Shown piece after piece: positions 35,103 to 44,701 of a stretch of DNA of 64,000 nt; position 1 is the stretch's first letter, and every line of letters starts with the position of its first letter. Location of the stretch: the NCBI GenBank assembly GCA_038531745.1, contig JBCBBJ010000002.1, forward strand, positions 1-64,000, written 5' to 3'. The stretch is from CALLPQ01 sp038531745. Its GTDB lineage: Bacteria > Pseudomonadota > Alphaproteobacteria > Caulobacterales > Parvularculaceae. The notes beneath the pieces were generated by a model. That model was not told the origin of the DNA. It saw only the letters and a program-made list of their open reading frames with translations, and made no database searches. The translations under genes were made by a program, and so were the position numbers.

Positions 35103-35444
35103 CGGCTTGTCCTTTCGGCGAGCCTCCTCGGCATTGGTACCCCAACGCTTTCGGCGTTTGGCGCCATGGCGGCCCTAGAATAAGAGCGAGGGGAGTAGCC
35201 AGCCCAGCCACGGGCGTCAAGAAAAATCATGCCATCGCCACCAGGAGCGCATCAGGCGGGCTTGCAAAATATTACAGCGAATTCTTCCCGTGGGGCGGTG
35301 ACCTCACAGAGCCCCTCTCCGCTTTGTGACGGGAAAGGAGCAGAGTTTTAATCCCTTTTCCGGCGCGTTTTGTTAGCAACAACCCAGCAGAAACCACCCA
35401 CAGATATGCCCGCAAGCCTCGCGCGCGCCGCTAAATAATGGTGA
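35103..35444. other. Intergenic region, rpmH promoter and VTT-gene leader
   Basis: This 342-base gap between divergent rpmH and the VTT-domain gene has no convincing gene. The left part must hold the rpmH promoter, not resolved by eye. The right part contains the alternative hairpins listed at 35285-35362. Confidence 0.5.
35285..35362 (+). promoter_or_regulatory. Candidate switching RNA leader upstream of VTT gene
   Basis: TTCCCGT (35285-35291) can pair with ACGGGAA (35329-35335), closing an inner GGGGC/GCCCC hairpin (35292-35296 with 35311-35315). The same downstream bases, CGGGAAAGG (35330-35338), can instead pair with CCTTTTCCG (35354-35362), nine pairs with one G-T. The two stems exclude one another, as in attenuators or riboswitches. 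No known class is recognised. Chance pairing cannot be ruled out without comparison of relatives. Confidence 0.3.
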
Positions 35445-36299
35445 ATGATCATGACGCAAGCACCTGTAAATCCGCTATACCATTCCACGCCTTCAACCCC
35501 CATCCACGGCGCCGCAAACAATATGGACCAGCACACGACAACCGAAAGTTCGGGCAATCCCATCGTTAAGGCTTTGCCGTTTCTTGCCATTATCGGCGTA
35601 TTGGCCCTTGTCTATTTCTCTGGCGCCTACAAATTTCTGACCCTTGAGGCCCTGCGAGAGCATATTGGCTGGCTTGATGCGCAAGTGGCCACGAACTTTT
35701 TCCTGGTGTTTGCTGCCTATATTGCCCTTTATGCCGCCGCCACGGCCTTTATGGTGCCTGGCGGTATCCTGACCATTGCCGGCGGGGCCCTGTTTGGGGT
35801 GACCCTAGGCGTGCCACTATTCGGCTCGGTGGCAACGGTGATGGGCGCCACTTTGGGGGCATCAATTCTGTTCTTCGTGGCCAAGACCTCGCTGGGCGCC
35901 TCCCTGCGCCAGATTGCGGGGCCCTTCGTTGAAAAGATGGAAGGCGAATTTCGCCAAAGCCCCCTATCTTACATGTTCTTGTTGCGGCTGGTCCCGGCTA
36001 TGCCCTTTGCGGTGGCGAATATTGCACCGGCATTGCTGGGCGCCAAATACCGCGACTATCTCCTCACCACGGCGCTTGGTATTATTCCGGGTACGGTTGC
36101 CTATAGCTGGATCGGTGCCGGGGTGGCGGAACTTGTGCGCGACCCGTCTGTTTCGCTTGATGACAGCAGCGCGGTGGTCAATTCTCTGATCGACAAGGTG
36201 GCACCGGCCTTTATAGCCCTGTTTGTCGTTGCCCTGATCCCCGTTGCGTACAATCGGTTCTTTAAGAAAAAACCTGCGCAACCGTCGGACAATACATAA
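35445..36299 (+). CDS. TVP38/TMEM64-family (VTT domain) membrane protein
   Basis: The 284-residue protein has a disordered N-terminus, a first membrane helix (LPFLAIIGVLALVYF) and the VTT (SNARE-associated) core with the characteristic FMVPGGILTIAGGALFG and LLRLVPAMPFAVANIAPALLGAKYRDYLLTT segments. VTT proteins in eukaryotes scramble or transport lipids; the bacterial role is open. The start could be ATG 35445 or ATG 35523 and neither has a good ribosome site. The disulfide oxidoreductase gene follows after 78 bases, a neighbourhood I remember from other bacteria. Confidence 0.88.
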   Translation: MIMTQAPVNPLYHSTPSTPIHGAANNMDQHTTTESSGNPIVKALPFLAIIGVLALVYFSGAYKFLTLEALREHIGWLDAQVATNFFLVFAAYIALYAAATAFMVPGGILTIAGGALFGVTLGVPLFGSVATVMGATLGASILFFVAKTSLGASLRQIAGPFVEKMEGEFRQSPLSYMFLLRLVPAMPFAVANIAPALLGAKYRDYLLTTALGIIPGTVAYSWIGAGVAELVRDPSVSLDDSSAVVNSLIDKVAPAFIALFVVALIPVAYNRFFKKKPAQPSDNT

Positions 36300-36377
36300 T
36301 TTACGACGTTGTCGGCATCGGCAGCCGCTGGCTATCACTCACCCCGGTCATGCAGCCCTATTGAAAAGCATCATTCC

Positions 36378-37811
36378 ATGTCAAAAACACTGCATACTGA
36401 TCTTTGTATCATTGGCGCTGGATCGGGCGGTCTTTCCGTCGCGGCGGGCGCGGCCCAATTGGGCAAAAAAGTTGTGCTGATTGAGCATGGCAAAATGGGC
36501 GGCGACTGCCTGAATTATGGGTGTGTCCCCTCCAAAGCTCTCCTAACGGCGGCCGGTGTTGCCCAAACAATCAAGAAAGGGCGCGACTTCGGCGTCCATG
36601 CGGGCGCGCCGGAGGTGGACTATGGCGCCGCCATGGATCATGTGCACCGCGCCATTGCCACCATCGCCCCCCATGACAGCCAGGAGCGTTTTGAGGGCCT
36701 TGGCTGCACCGTACTGCGCGACACGGCCAAATTCACAGGCACGCGTCAGGTCACGGCAGGTGACACGGTCGTCAATGCTAAATTCATCATTGTTGCCACC
36801 GGGTCATCGCCCTTTGTCCCGCCTATCCCGGGGCTGGCGGATGTGCCGTTTCTGACCAACGAAACACTGTTTGAAAATCGGACCAAGCCTGACCATCTGC
36901 TGGTGATTGGCGGCGGGCCCATCGGCATTGAAATGGCGCAAGCCCACGCCCGGCTCGGCAGTGCTGTGACCCTGATTGAGGCGCGCCCAACAATCATGGG
37001 TAATGATGACCCTGAACTTGTGGCGGTGGTGCGCGAAAACCTGACCCGCGAGGGCATCACCATATTGGAAAACACCAAAGCAATGGCGGTCAGTCAATCC
37101 GTAGACGGCTCAATCACTGTGACGCTTGACGGTGATGGACCTGAGGAGGTGAGCGGGTCGCACCTGTTAATGGCCGTCGGGCGACGCGCCAATACCCAAT
37201 CGCTTGATCTTGCTGCCGCGGGCGTTAACGCAAACAATCGCGGTATTGAAGTGAATGACTTTCTGCAAACGTCAAACGACCGTGTCTACGCCATCGGTGA
37301 TGTGGCCGGCGGCCTACAGTTTACCCATGTGGCCGGCTATCACGCCAGCCTGATCATCCGTAATCTGCTCTTTAAGCTTTCAAAGGGCCGCAACAAAGCC
37401 AGCGAGATTTCGCCGTGGGTTACCTATTGCGATCCGGAACTGGCCCATGTGGGGATGAGCGAGGCACAGGCGCAGGCGTCCGGCAACACTATCAATGTTC
37501 AGCGTTGGTCATTTGATGAAAACGACCGCGCCATTGCCGAGGCAGGCACCGCCGGCCTGGTAAAGGTTATCACCGCGAAAAACGGAAAAGTTCTTGGTGC
37601 GTCGATCGTCGGTAAAAATGCCGGTGATCTGATCCAGCCCTGGGCACTCGCCGTGGCGAATGGGCAGAAAATAAAGGCCTTTACAAACTATATCGCCCCC
37701 TACCCCACCCGCGGCGAAGCCTCTAAACGGGTTGCCGGCGCATTTTTTACGGAGACATTGTTTTCGACCCGCACGAAAGGTGTGGTTAAACTTCTATCTA
37801 TGTTCGACTAA
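36378..37811 (+). CDS. FAD pyridine nucleotide-disulfide oxidoreductase (mercuric reductase / lipoamide dehydrogenase type)
   Basis: The 477-residue flavoprotein has the FAD motif DLCIIGAGSGGLSVAAGAAQLG, the redox-active disulfide in GGDCLNYGCVPSKALL, the NAD(P) motif LLVIGGGPIGIEMAQAHA, the VYAIGDVAGG motif and the C-terminal dimerisation domain with ATYPTRGEASKRV-like HP-to-TR replacement (IAPYPTRGEA). The loss of the His-Pro pair found in true lipoamide dehydrogenases suggests a different substrate. The C-terminal vicinal cysteines of MerA are absent. The frame is open from 36309, but the FAD motif fixes ATG 36378. Confidence 0.88.
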   Translation: MSKTLHTDLCIIGAGSGGLSVAAGAAQLGKKVVLIEHGKMGGDCLNYGCVPSKALLTAAGVAQTIKKGRDFGVHAGAPEVDYGAAMDHVHRAIATIAPHDSQERFEGLGCTVLRDTAKFTGTRQVTAGDTVVNAKFIIVATGSSPFVPPIPGLADVPFLTNETLFENRTKPDHLLVIGGGPIGIEMAQAHARLGSAVTLIEARPTIMGNDDPELVAVVRENLTREGITILENTKAMAVSQSVDGSITVTLDGDGPEEVSGSHLLMAVGRRANTQSLDLAAAGVNANNRGIEVNDFLQTSNDRVYAIGDVAGGLQFTHVAGYHASLIIRNLLFKLSKGRNKASEISPWVTYCDPELAHVGMSEAQAQASGNTINVQRWSFDENDRAIAEAGTAGLVKVITAKNGKVLGASIVGKNAGDLIQPWALAVANGQKIKAFTNYIAPYPTRGEASKRVAGAFFTETLFSTRTKGVVKLLSMFD

Positions 37812-37889
37812 CGTGTGGATCATTTGCCCTGTTAGGCCAACCGCACATTGGCAACGGGGGTCATCAATCCGCGAAGGGGGCCAGCAAAG

Positions 37890-39341
37890 ATGGCACGGCG
37901 TACCAAAATAATTCCTGCATTGATGGGGATGATCCCCTGGATCAGACGGTCGCTGAAAACACAGCTCCTGGTACTGACGGTCTTTGTTGTGCTAATCACC
38001 GAAATCCTGATCATGATCCCGTCGGTGGCAAACCAGCATTATGTCTGGCTGAACATGCGCGGCGAAGCGGCAAACCTTGTGGGGTTTGCGCTCCAGGACA
38101 GTGCCGATGATCGAATTGATACGATGATGATCAATAAGGTCTTTGCCTCCGCCAATATTCTGGGTGCCACCATGGTCAATAAGGAAAGACGCATTCTGAA
38201 ACTGGCCCCGAGCGTTGAAGATGCTGCAGACCGGATCAATCGAACAATCGATCTTGACGGATATGCGCAGGGCGCACGCATTGCCGATGCCTGGGCCATC
38301 ATGGTCGGACATAATGATGACCTGATCCGGGTCAGCAAAAAATCCACCGTCAAGGGCGGACCCATTGACGATATCATCGTCTCCGAAAAAGCCCTTCGGT
38401 CGGCATTGCGCAATTATGCAAAGAACATCCTCCTTTTGTCTCTGCTGATATCAGCGATCACGGCAATCTTTGTCTATTGGTCCCTCAGTAGTCTGATTAT
38501 AAGCCCTGTCCGGGCCATCCGCTCCAATATGGCATTGTTTGAGGTTGATCCGGAAAATCCGAAAAATATCCTCCAGGCGAGCAACCGTCTTGATGAGATT
38601 GGCGAAACCGAACGCGACCTCACCGCGCTGGAGGAACGTCTACAAGCCTTGCTGAATGAACGGCGGCGCCTCGCCGCGCTCGGCGCAGGGATATCAAAGA
38701 TCAGCCATGATTTGCGTAATATTCTGGCGAGTGCGCAATTGATGTCAGACCGCTTGATAAACTCCGATGATCCGCGGGTGCGAAAACTGAGCCCGCGATT
38801 GGTTGATGCCCTTGACCGTGCCATCACGTTAAGCCGGGAGACCCTGAATTACGGGCGCATCAGCCCCGAAACCCTAAACCGTGAGCCGGTTCGCCTTCTG
38901 GCCCTGGTGCAGAGCGTTTTTGACGACACGGCAAGCCTTTATGTGACGATGACCGCATCCATCGATAAAGAGCTGACAGCCACCATTGACCGAACGCAAA
39001 TGCACCGTGCTCTGATGAACCTTATCCGTAATGCCGCCGAAGCGTTGTGCACGGACCTTACCGCCGAGGCACCCCATGATACCGGATACAAGATTGATGT
39101 GACCGGCCGTGTGGAGGGGGCATCGCTTTTTCTCGATATCGCGGACAATGGCCCCGGCTTGCCAGACGGGGCGCAGGAACATCTTTATGAGCCGTTCAAA
39201 GGCTCCTTCAAGCCCGGTGGGTCTGGCCTCGGCCTCGCTATTGCCGCTGAAATCGTCCGCGCCCATGGCGGGGCTCTAACCCTGACCAAGTCCGACGATA
39301 GCGGCGCAACCTTTCGCATTGCATTACCCGTGACCCCTTAA
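37890..39341 (+). CDS. Sensor histidine kinase, orphan
   Basis: The protein of about 483 residues has two membrane helices (about 22-44 and 178-199) around a periplasmic sensor region of 130 residues, then a HAMP-like linker. The phospho-acceptor His is in KISHDLRNILASAQLM (about residue 273). The ATPase domain has NLIRNAAEAL, DNGPGLPDG and GGSGLGLAIAAEIV. There is no adjacent response regulator, so its partner lies elsewhere. ATG 37890 is preferred over TTG 37848; AAGGGGG lies about ten bases upstream of it. Confidence 0.93.
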   Translation: MARRTKIIPALMGMIPWIRRSLKTQLLVLTVFVVLITEILIMIPSVANQHYVWLNMRGEAANLVGFALQDSADDRIDTMMINKVFASANILGATMVNKERRILKLAPSVEDAADRINRTIDLDGYAQGARIADAWAIMVGHNDDLIRVSKKSTVKGGPIDDIIVSEKALRSALRNYAKNILLLSLLISAITAIFVYWSLSSLIISPVRAIRSNMALFEVDPENPKNILQASNRLDEIGETERDLTALEERLQALLNERRRLAALGAGISKISHDLRNILASAQLMSDRLINSDDPRVRKLSPRLVDALDRAITLSRETLNYGRISPETLNREPVRLLALVQSVFDDTASLYVTMTASIDKELTATIDRTQMHRALMNLIRNAAEALCTDLTAEAPHDTGYKIDVTGRVEGASLFLDIADNGPGLPDGAQEHLYEPFKGSFKPGGSGLGLAIAAEIVRAHGGALTLTKSDDSGATFRIALPVTP

Positions 39342-39749
39342 GACACAACGCGGCAAGATCATGATGGTTTTGGGTGGGCTGTGTTTGACAAGCGCTGCGC
39401 CATTGACTAAATCACGACTTGTTGCAGTGCAGTAGGCGCAATCGGCCCCCCTCTTTATTGGGCCCCACCATAAGACGCCAGCGCGATGTGATTGCCGGGT
39501 CAGCGCTGTTCGCGTGGCCAAATCCATCCACAGCAAGACACTAGGTTACGCTCTGCTGAAACGTGGCAGCGCGTTGAATGAAACAGCATGACGCCGCGTT
39601 TTTGACGCGTCCACCGGTGTGACAATTGCGGGTAACATCCCGCATTCCCCCGTCAGATTTTAGTGTCGCTCACCTCGCCATGGCCTATTGCCCTTGTGCA
39701 TGCCGTGGACGTGGTGACCACGCCGCCGGGCTTTAATTTTGGAAACTCA
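39342..39749. other. Long leader region of the RNA helicase gene
   Basis: Over 400 bases lie between the kinase stop and the helicase start without a convincing gene. A TTGACA is at 39385-39390. Further on, gcaatc (39437-39442) can pair with gattgc (39490-39495), enclosing a GGCCC/GGGCC hairpin (39443-39447 with 39459-39463). Long structured leaders are known for some cold-induced RNA helicase genes; whether this is one is untested. Confidence 0.4.
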
Positions 39750-41303
39750 ATGACTGAAACTGACGATATGAACGAACCCAGCACCGGCGATACGCCCATT
39801 GCGAACACCCCTGTGGCAGACACCGCGCAGACAGATACAGCGGCCCCCGAGCAAGCAGGCGAAGAACCTGCCGAAAAGACCTTCGCCGACCTCGGGCTTT
39901 CGGAAAAGGTACTCAAAGCCCTGGCCGAAAGCGGGTACACACACCCAACGCCGATCCAGGCCGCCGCGATTCCCGAAGCCCTGACCCGCCGCGATGTTTT
40001 GGGTATTGCCCAGACCGGCACCGGCAAAACCGCCTCCTTCACCCTGCCAATGATTGAGCGGCTGTCAAAAGGCAGAGCCCGGGCGCGCATGCCGCGCTCG
40101 CTTGTGCTTGCGCCAACCCGTGAGCTTGCCGCGCAAGTTGCCGATAATTTTGAGAAATATGGGCAATATCACAAACTCTCCATGGCGCTGCTCATCGGCG
40201 GTGTGTCGTTTGCCGACCAGGATGCCAAGCTCACCCGCGGCGTTGATGTGTTGATCGCCACGCCGGGCCGCATGCTTGATCATTTTGAGCGGGGAAAATT
40301 GCTCCTTACGGGGATCGAAGTGATGGTCGTGGATGAGGCCGACCGGATGCTTGATATGGGCTTCATTCCGGATATTGAGCGTATCTTCAAGCTCACCCCC
40401 ATGACGCGCCAGACCCTGTTCTTCTCCGCCACCATGCCGCCGGAAATCCAACGGATCACGGATACGTTTTTGCATAATCCGGCCCGGGTTGAAGTATCTC
40501 GGCCAGCCCAGACGGCATCGACAATTACCCAACAGATCATCCGCATACCCGGCAAAGATGAGCGTATAAAACGCATGATCTTGCGCAAATTGCTCGATGG
40601 GGATGATGTGAAAAACGGCATCATTTTCTGTAACCGCAAATCCACCGTGGATATTGTTGCCAAGTCCTTGCAAAAATATAACTATAGCGCCCGGCCGATC
40701 CATGGGGACCTGCCGCAATCATTCCGTATGGAAACCCTTGAGATGTTCCGCAATGACAGCGTGCGGTTTCTCGTTGCGTCCGACGTCGCGGCCCGCGGTC
40801 TCGACATTCAGGCCGTTAGCCATGTGTTCAATTTTGACGTGCCGATCCATGCGGATGATTATGTACACCGCATCGGGCGCACGGGCCGGGCGGGCTTAAC
40901 GGGCACAGCCCTGATGCTTGTGACCCCAAAAGACGCCAAGGCCTATGACGCCATTTTGTCCACCATCGGCAGAACGGAGATCGAAGAAAAAGACATGGCA
41001 GCGGAGATTGCCGAGGCTGAAGCGCAAAATAGCCAGCGCAATGAACGCCGCGACAACCGGACCGGCGGCAAGCGAAGCGAGCCCAAGGCTGGCGATAGGG
41101 AGCGCGGCCCAAGGCGGCGGCGGGGCCCACGCAGCGACGCCGACAAACCGGGCGAGAAACCGGCACGGCGCACGGCAAAACCCAGCCGCGATGAAGCGCA
41201 AGAGGATCAACAAGACCGCGGCCAACGCCGGTCACGGCGCCCGCGCCAGGACGAAGACGTTGTTGGCCTTGGCGATCACGTACCCGCCTTTCTCCAGCGA
41301 TAA
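39750..41303 (+). CDS. DEAD-box RNA helicase (RhlE-type)
   Basis: A 517-residue ATP-dependent RNA helicase. The Q motif is FADLGLSEKVLKALAESGYTHPTPIQ, Walker A is AQTGTGKTASF, and the VDEADRMLDMGF (DEAD), SATMP (SAT) and HRIGRTGRAG motifs are all present. An acidic Thr/Ala-rich N-terminal tail of about 50 residues and a long Arg/Asp-rich C-terminal tail are probably disordered RNA-binding parts. GGAA before ATG 39750 supports this start. The role is likely ribosome assembly or RNA decay, as for relatives. Confidence 0.93.
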   Translation: MTETDDMNEPSTGDTPIANTPVADTAQTDTAAPEQAGEEPAEKTFADLGLSEKVLKALAESGYTHPTPIQAAAIPEALTRRDVLGIAQTGTGKTASFTLPMIERLSKGRARARMPRSLVLAPTRELAAQVADNFEKYGQYHKLSMALLIGGVSFADQDAKLTRGVDVLIATPGRMLDHFERGKLLLTGIEVMVVDEADRMLDMGFIPDIERIFKLTPMTRQTLFFSATMPPEIQRITDTFLHNPARVEVSRPAQTASTITQQIIRIPGKDERIKRMILRKLLDGDDVKNGIIFCNRKSTVDIVAKSLQKYNYSARPIHGDLPQSFRMETLEMFRNDSVRFLVASDVAARGLDIQAVSHVFNFDVPIHADDYVHRIGRTGRAGLTGTALMLVTPKDAKAYDAILSTIGRTEIEEKDMAAEIAEAEAQNSQRNERRDNRTGGKRSEPKAGDRERGPRRRRGPRSDADKPGEKPARRTAKPSRDEAQEDQQDRGQRRSRRPRQDEDVVGLGDHVPAFLQR

Positions 41304-41405
41304 GCCGGGGCGTTAGCACTAAATTTACGACGAAATCCTAGACTTCCCGCGAAATCATGCCATTTGCGTCGCCTTTAACGCTGTGGCCGGATTAAGAGGG
41401 ACGGC

Positions 41406-42464
41406 ATGGAATCGGTGGAAAACTCATATCAAACCGGCGCCTTGGCGCTGGCCATGATCAAGGAGTTTGGGGTTAGCGCCACGGCACGCAACTACGAGAC
41501 CGTCTTTGCACATATTGACGGGCGGATGCCGGCGTTGTCGCGTGACCTGCAAAAAGTTGTGCAGAAGGACGGGTCCGTCAGCCAGGATGATCTGGATACG
41601 CTCTTCCACATGCACATCGCCCGGGCCGATTTGGCGCTGGACGTCAATCAGGTGGCCAGTACCCTGCAACTGGAAATTGACGAGTTATTTGGCCTGATCG
41701 AAGCCCAGGGTGAAACAACACACCAGCATTCGACCGAGCTTGGCGATCTTTCTGGGCAACTCCGTCAGACTGCAGAGGATTTTCCGGCGGTCGGCACGCT
41801 CCTCGAAAGCGTCGTCGCCGTCACCAAAAAAATGCGGGAGGAAAACCAGGAGCTAGAGTCCAATCTCGCCGCATCGACAAACGAAATTTCCTCGCTCCGG
41901 CGTAATGTTGAGGCTATCCAGAAAGAAGCGCTCTCTGACCCCCTCACCGGGATCAGCAATCGCAAAAGCTTTGACCGTGCCGTCAGCCGTCTGATCAAGG
42001 AAGCCGAGCTTAAGGGTCATTCGCTCGCCGTGATTATGGCTGATGTTGATCATTTCAAACTCTTTAATGATCAGTGGGGCCATCAAACCGGTGATCAGGT
42101 GTTGCGCCTGGTGGCCGAAGTGATGAACGCTAATGTGAAGGGCCAGGATTTGCTGGCGCGGTATGGCGGCGAAGAATTCGCAATCCTGCTCCCCGGCACC
42201 GCCATTGAAAACGCCCATATGCTGGCGGACCGTATTCGCCGCGCCGTTGAATCGCGCCGACTGAAAAAACGCCAAAGCAATGAAGATCTCGGCCTGGTGA
42301 CCATGTCCATGGGTGTCTCCGCCTTTCAGGCTGGCGATACCGTGAGCCAATTGGTTGAGCGGGCAGACCAGTGTCTTTATCTCGCTAAACGACGCGGGCG
42401 CAATTGCGTTATTGATGAACGTGATTTGAGCCTCGGCGATGTGGTTAATGACCAGCTCGGCTAA
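41406..42464 (+). CDS. Diguanylate cyclase (GGDEF domain)
   Basis: The 352-residue cytoplasmic protein has a helical N-terminal domain (about 1-110), a coiled-coil linker and a GGDEF domain starting at DPLTGISNRKSFD. The active site is GGEEF at residues 254-258, so it should make cyclic di-GMP. The product-inhibition I-site (RxxD, six residues before the active site) reads KGQD, so allosteric feedback is probably reduced. There are no membrane segments. AGAGGGAC precedes the ATG. The TonB receptor gene follows by 96 bases. Confidence 0.95.
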   Translation: MESVENSYQTGALALAMIKEFGVSATARNYETVFAHIDGRMPALSRDLQKVVQKDGSVSQDDLDTLFHMHIARADLALDVNQVASTLQLEIDELFGLIEAQGETTHQHSTELGDLSGQLRQTAEDFPAVGTLLESVVAVTKKMREENQELESNLAASTNEISSLRRNVEAIQKEALSDPLTGISNRKSFDRAVSRLIKEAELKGHSLAVIMADVDHFKLFNDQWGHQTGDQVLRLVAEVMNANVKGQDLLARYGGEEFAILLPGTAIENAHMLADRIRRAVESRRLKKRQSNEDLGLVTMSMGVSAFQAGDTVSQLVERADQCLYLAKRRGRNCVIDERDLSLGDVVNDQLG

Positions 42465-42560
42465 GCCACGCCGCGCAATCCAACGTAATTTCTTACCGCT
42501 TCGCCGCACGACCGTTTTCATAGGCTGACAGGTGAACAGCCGCCCTTTACACCTTGCGTC

Positions 42561-44648
42561 ATGTCCCTAGTCTGCACCCAATCCTTACGAGTATTTCCGC
42601 GCCTTATGCTGCTTGGCGTTATGGCGGCCCATGGCTTTTGCGCCATTATCCCGGCAGCGGCCCAAACCGAGGAAAATGCCCGTACCGTCCGCGCGCAATT
42701 TTCACCGGAAGACTTTGCCCGGTTCGCCCCGCGCACGGCGCTCGACATGGTTCAACAGATCCCCGGCTTTGTCATTCGCGAGGGTGCCAGTGATCGCGGC
42801 TTCGGTCAGGCTGATACCAATGTTCTGATCAATGGCCGGCGCATCTCCGGCAAGTCAAACGGGCCCATTGATGCGTTAGGCCGGATTCCCGCAGCCTCGG
42901 TTGAGCGACTGGAAATTGTTGATGGGGCCAGCCTCGATATTGGCGGTCTTTCCGGGCAGGTTCTCGATGTTATCCTAAACACCGAAGGCGGGATCAGTGG
43001 GCGTTATCGGTATTCACCAACGCTGCGTACTGATGATGTGCCCTTTCGTTGGGGCGATGGCGAAATTTCCATTTCCGGCGGCGGCGCAAAAACCGAATGG
43101 ACCTTGAGTTTCGAAAATGACCAGGGACGCATTGGGAGTACTGGGCCAGAAACCGTGCGCGATGGCGCCGGGCAACTGCTCGGTATCCGGTTTGAAATTG
43201 ATACCGAGTTTTTTGATCAACCGGGCCTGCAGGGCTCGTTTTCGCGGACCGCCAATAATGGAAACGTCCTGAATCTGACTGGTGAGGTCAATGCATTTCT
43301 GTTTGATGGGCGTGAAATCTCCGAGCGGTCGGCAGTTGGCGCGGTTGACGAAGTCAGACGTTTTCTGGCCACCGAAGACGAATTCAATTTCGAAGTGGGA
43401 GCCGACTACGCATTCGGCCTCGGCGATGGTCGCCTCAAACTGATCGGGCTTCATCGGTTTGAGAACAGCCCCACCGTCGCCGACGTGCGCACCGATTTTG
43501 CCGATGACCGGCCGGCAGAAGGCTCTATCTTTTCGCGCGTTGCCAATGAGGCTGAAACCATTCTGCGTGCAGAGTATACGATCAATCGGCTTGGGGGCGA
43601 CTGGCAATGGTCCCTGGAGGGTGTCCGTAATTTTCTTGAAATTGACGCAACCCTCGAACAACTGGCACCCGATGGCACGCTGACGCCTGTTGAGTTTGCC
43701 GGCGCAAATTCCCGTGTTGACGAAGATCGGGCCGAAACAACGCTCAGCTATAGCCGCGCCCTGACATCGCGCTTGCAAGTGCAGACCTCACTCGGGGTCG
43801 AATATTCCCAGATCAGTCAGACCGGGCCCCTTGGTCAAATACGCGACTTCATACGCCCCAATGGCTTTGTTTCCTTAAACTGGAAACCGCAGGATGATCT
43901 GAATATCTCTACCCGGATAGAACGGGTTGTTGGTCAACTGAGCTTTTTTGATTTCATCGCGTCGGTCAACCTCAATCAGGACCGGATTAACGTCACGAAT
44001 GCTGATCTTGTCCCGCCACAGAGCTGGCTCGCCGAGATAGAGATACAAAAAACGCTTGGCGGATACGGAACTGTCACCCTGCGGGGATTTGGCGAGGATA
44101 TCACCGATATTGTGGATCAGATTCCCATTGTTGGGGGCGGCCAGGCGCCTGGCAATATCGACAGTGCACGGCGCTTTGGCGGTGATGTCGACTTGACCCT
44201 GTTATCTGATCCCACGGGCTGGCGCGGGCTACGCATGGATCTCAGCCTCTCATTGGTTGGGTCAAGCGTTGATGATCCGCTGACCGGCATCGCGCGCCCG
44301 ATATCTGGTGAAGATATCGTTGAGATTGATCTGACCTTGCGTCAGGATTTTCTGCCCAGCGATTGGGCGATTGAGTTTCGTGGCAGCTATGAAGAAGATG
44401 CCCGGCGAACACGGCTTGATGAAGTCAGTGTTTTCCGCCAGCGCCCACCCTTTGCGCAAATCATTTTAGAAAATAAAGACGTGTACGGCACAACAATGCG
44501 TTTGCGGGTGGGTAATATCTTCGGGTCAAATAATCGGTTTTCGCGCACCATATTCAACGACCGCTTGATCAATGATATCGCCTTTACCGAAGATCGCGAT
44601 CGAACCTTTGGCAAGATTATTCGGTTTGACATTGAAGGCAGCTTTTGA
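42561..44648 (+). CDS. TonB-dependent receptor-like outer membrane protein
   Basis: The 695-residue protein has a signal peptide (ending IIPAAAQTEEN), a plug domain with ALDMVQQIPGFVIREG and INGRRISGKSN, and a C-terminal beta-barrel that ends in an aromatic residue (DIEGSF), typical for outer membrane proteins. No long N-terminal signalling domain is present. The substrate is unknown. The plug and barrel are complete, and the length is at the short end for the family. It converges on the SURF1 gene. Confidence 0.88.
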   Translation: MSLVCTQSLRVFPRLMLLGVMAAHGFCAIIPAAAQTEENARTVRAQFSPEDFARFAPRTALDMVQQIPGFVIREGASDRGFGQADTNVLINGRRISGKSNGPIDALGRIPAASVERLEIVDGASLDIGGLSGQVLDVILNTEGGISGRYRYSPTLRTDDVPFRWGDGEISISGGGAKTEWTLSFENDQGRIGSTGPETVRDGAGQLLGIRFEIDTEFFDQPGLQGSFSRTANNGNVLNLTGEVNAFLFDGREISERSAVGAVDEVRRFLATEDEFNFEVGADYAFGLGDGRLKLIGLHRFENSPTVADVRTDFADDRPAEGSIFSRVANEAETILRAEYTINRLGGDWQWSLEGVRNFLEIDATLEQLAPDGTLTPVEFAGANSRVDEDRAETTLSYSRALTSRLQVQTSLGVEYSQISQTGPLGQIRDFIRPNGFVSLNWKPQDDLNISTRIERVVGQLSFFDFIASVNLNQDRINVTNADLVPPQSWLAEIEIQKTLGGYGTVTLRGFGEDITDIVDQIPIVGGGQAPGNIDSARRFGGDVDLTLLSDPTGWRGLRMDLSLSLVGSSVDDPLTGIARPISGEDIVEIDLTLRQDFLPSDWAIEFRGSYEEDARRTRLDEVSVFRQRPPFAQIILENKDVYGTTMRLRVGNIFGSNNRFSRTIFNDRLINDIAFTEDRDRTFGKIIRFDIEGSF

Positions 44649-44701
44649 CGGCGGCCGACAATCAAGAGGATGTTAAACGGCGAAGACGCAAGGGTCCGGT
44701 T

